64,000 nucleotides of DNA from Sceloporus undulatus (taxonomy: Eukaryota > Chordata > Lepidosauria > Squamata > Phrynosomatidae). The stretch is from assembly GCF_019175285.1 (NCBI RefSeq), contig NC_056528.1:50491068-50555067 (forward strand). The letters are read 5' to 3'. Under the pieces are notes generated by a model, which had not been told where the DNA came from, made no database searches, and saw only the letters and a program-made list of their open reading frames with translations. Below are positions 63,517 to 64,000 of the stretch, in pieces. The position numbers were made by a program, and so were the translations under genes. Numbering within the stretch: position 1 is the stretch's first letter; each line of letters opens with the position of its first letter.

Positions 63517-64000
63517 CTTGGGGAGAAGAAGGGACACAACAGGGCCAAACGCTGCTTTGTAAAAATTAGTTTACATAAGCATTTGAAAGTAACAAAACTG
63601 CAAAGCAAAGCACATGGGAAAGTATTCAGTTATTTTTAAACTTCAAAATGTCCTTCCCAGAGAAACCGAAAGGGCTGTGAAAACTCCCCAAAGCAGTCAG
63701 CACACTTTGCTTTGCTGAGCATGCAGCGCAACATCCCCTGCAAAAATCATGAATTCATCTGCTGCCACCTTCTGGATCTGCAACACACTTGACATTTGGG
63801 GCATCCCAGCAAAAGGCAAAAGGGACGGACGCTCATTGATGAACTGCGACCCAAAGGGCCAAAGCCTGGGAAAGTCTGTTTGAGGAACTACAGCTCCCAG
63901 AACCCACTGGATGTAGTTGCTGCTAATTGCCTTTATGCTGACTTCAACTTATAGCAACCCTTTGAATGAGAGACCTCCAAGTCCCACTATCCTCAAGTCT
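63517..64000 (-). other. Ferredoxin intron to window edge
   Basis: No upstream ferredoxin exon seen. Right edge begins a repeat with gagagacctccaagtccc, as near 31.61 kb. Confidence 0.5.

Noticed and set aside
1-64000. Endogenous retrovirus, LTR element or Polinton
   Set aside because: No paired LTRs, primer-binding site, gag/pol/env or capsid-type motif noticed on either strand.

Overview
This is a vertebrate nuclear DNA window, almost certainly from a squamate reptile (lizard). The case rests on the repeats. There are many tRNA-headed SINEs ending in a Bov-B-like tail (Sauria-SINE type), 5S rRNA-headed SINEs with a similar tail (5S-Sauria-SINE type), CR1 LINE 3' ends, large numbers of fold-back non-autonomous DNA transposons, and one SPIN-like hAT element. 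Introns are long and microsatellites abundant. Placement within iguanians is only a guess. I saw no bacterial features, CRISPR array, functional tRNA or rRNA gene, or recognisable endogenous retrovirus.

Region 1 (about 0.5-3.0 kb, + strand) holds the last four exons of a type I membrane protein I cannot name. They encode a short extracellular stalk, one transmembrane helix, and a cytoplasmic tail of about 100 residues with seven tyrosines and an ITAM-like pair. The frame runs cleanly through all three introns.

Region 2 (about 3-40.5 kb) has no gene I can support. It is a mosaic of CR1 fragments, SINEs, fold-back elements, microsatellites (a large TATC array near 24.1-24.5 kb), older duplications and a 10-base assembly gap at 35044-35053.

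Region 3 (40.5-58.5 kb, + strand) holds an ARHGAP20-family Rho GTPase-activating protein. I reconstructed 14 coding exons by reading splice sites and comparing the protein with human ARHGAP20 from memory. They join in frame to 1101 codons plus a stop, giving PH, Ras-associating and RhoGAP domains and then a long serine-rich tail. One intron (after the twelfth exon) uses a GC donor. The 3' UTR appears to run to about 61.38 kb.

Region 4 (62.6-63.5 kb, - strand) holds the last two coding exons of an FDX1-type mitochondrial ferredoxin (adrenodoxin), including all four 2Fe-2S cysteines. It is convergent with ARHGAP20. That matches the tail-to-tail FDX1/ARHGAP20 arrangement I recall from human 11q22, so the pair looks like a conserved synteny block. 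Both proteins are rather divergent from the human ones, so a duplicate (ohnolog) pair is also possible.

The neighbouring genes have no evident shared pathway: one is a surface receptor, one a small-GTPase regulator, one a mitochondrial electron carrier. The most unusual signals are the tyrosine-rich orphan receptor tail, a Lys-to-Thr change at a conserved RhoGAP position, the GC-AG intron, a SPIN-like element nested in a CR1 with an 8-bp target duplication, SINEs that switch strand inside the element, and several palindromic repeat families.
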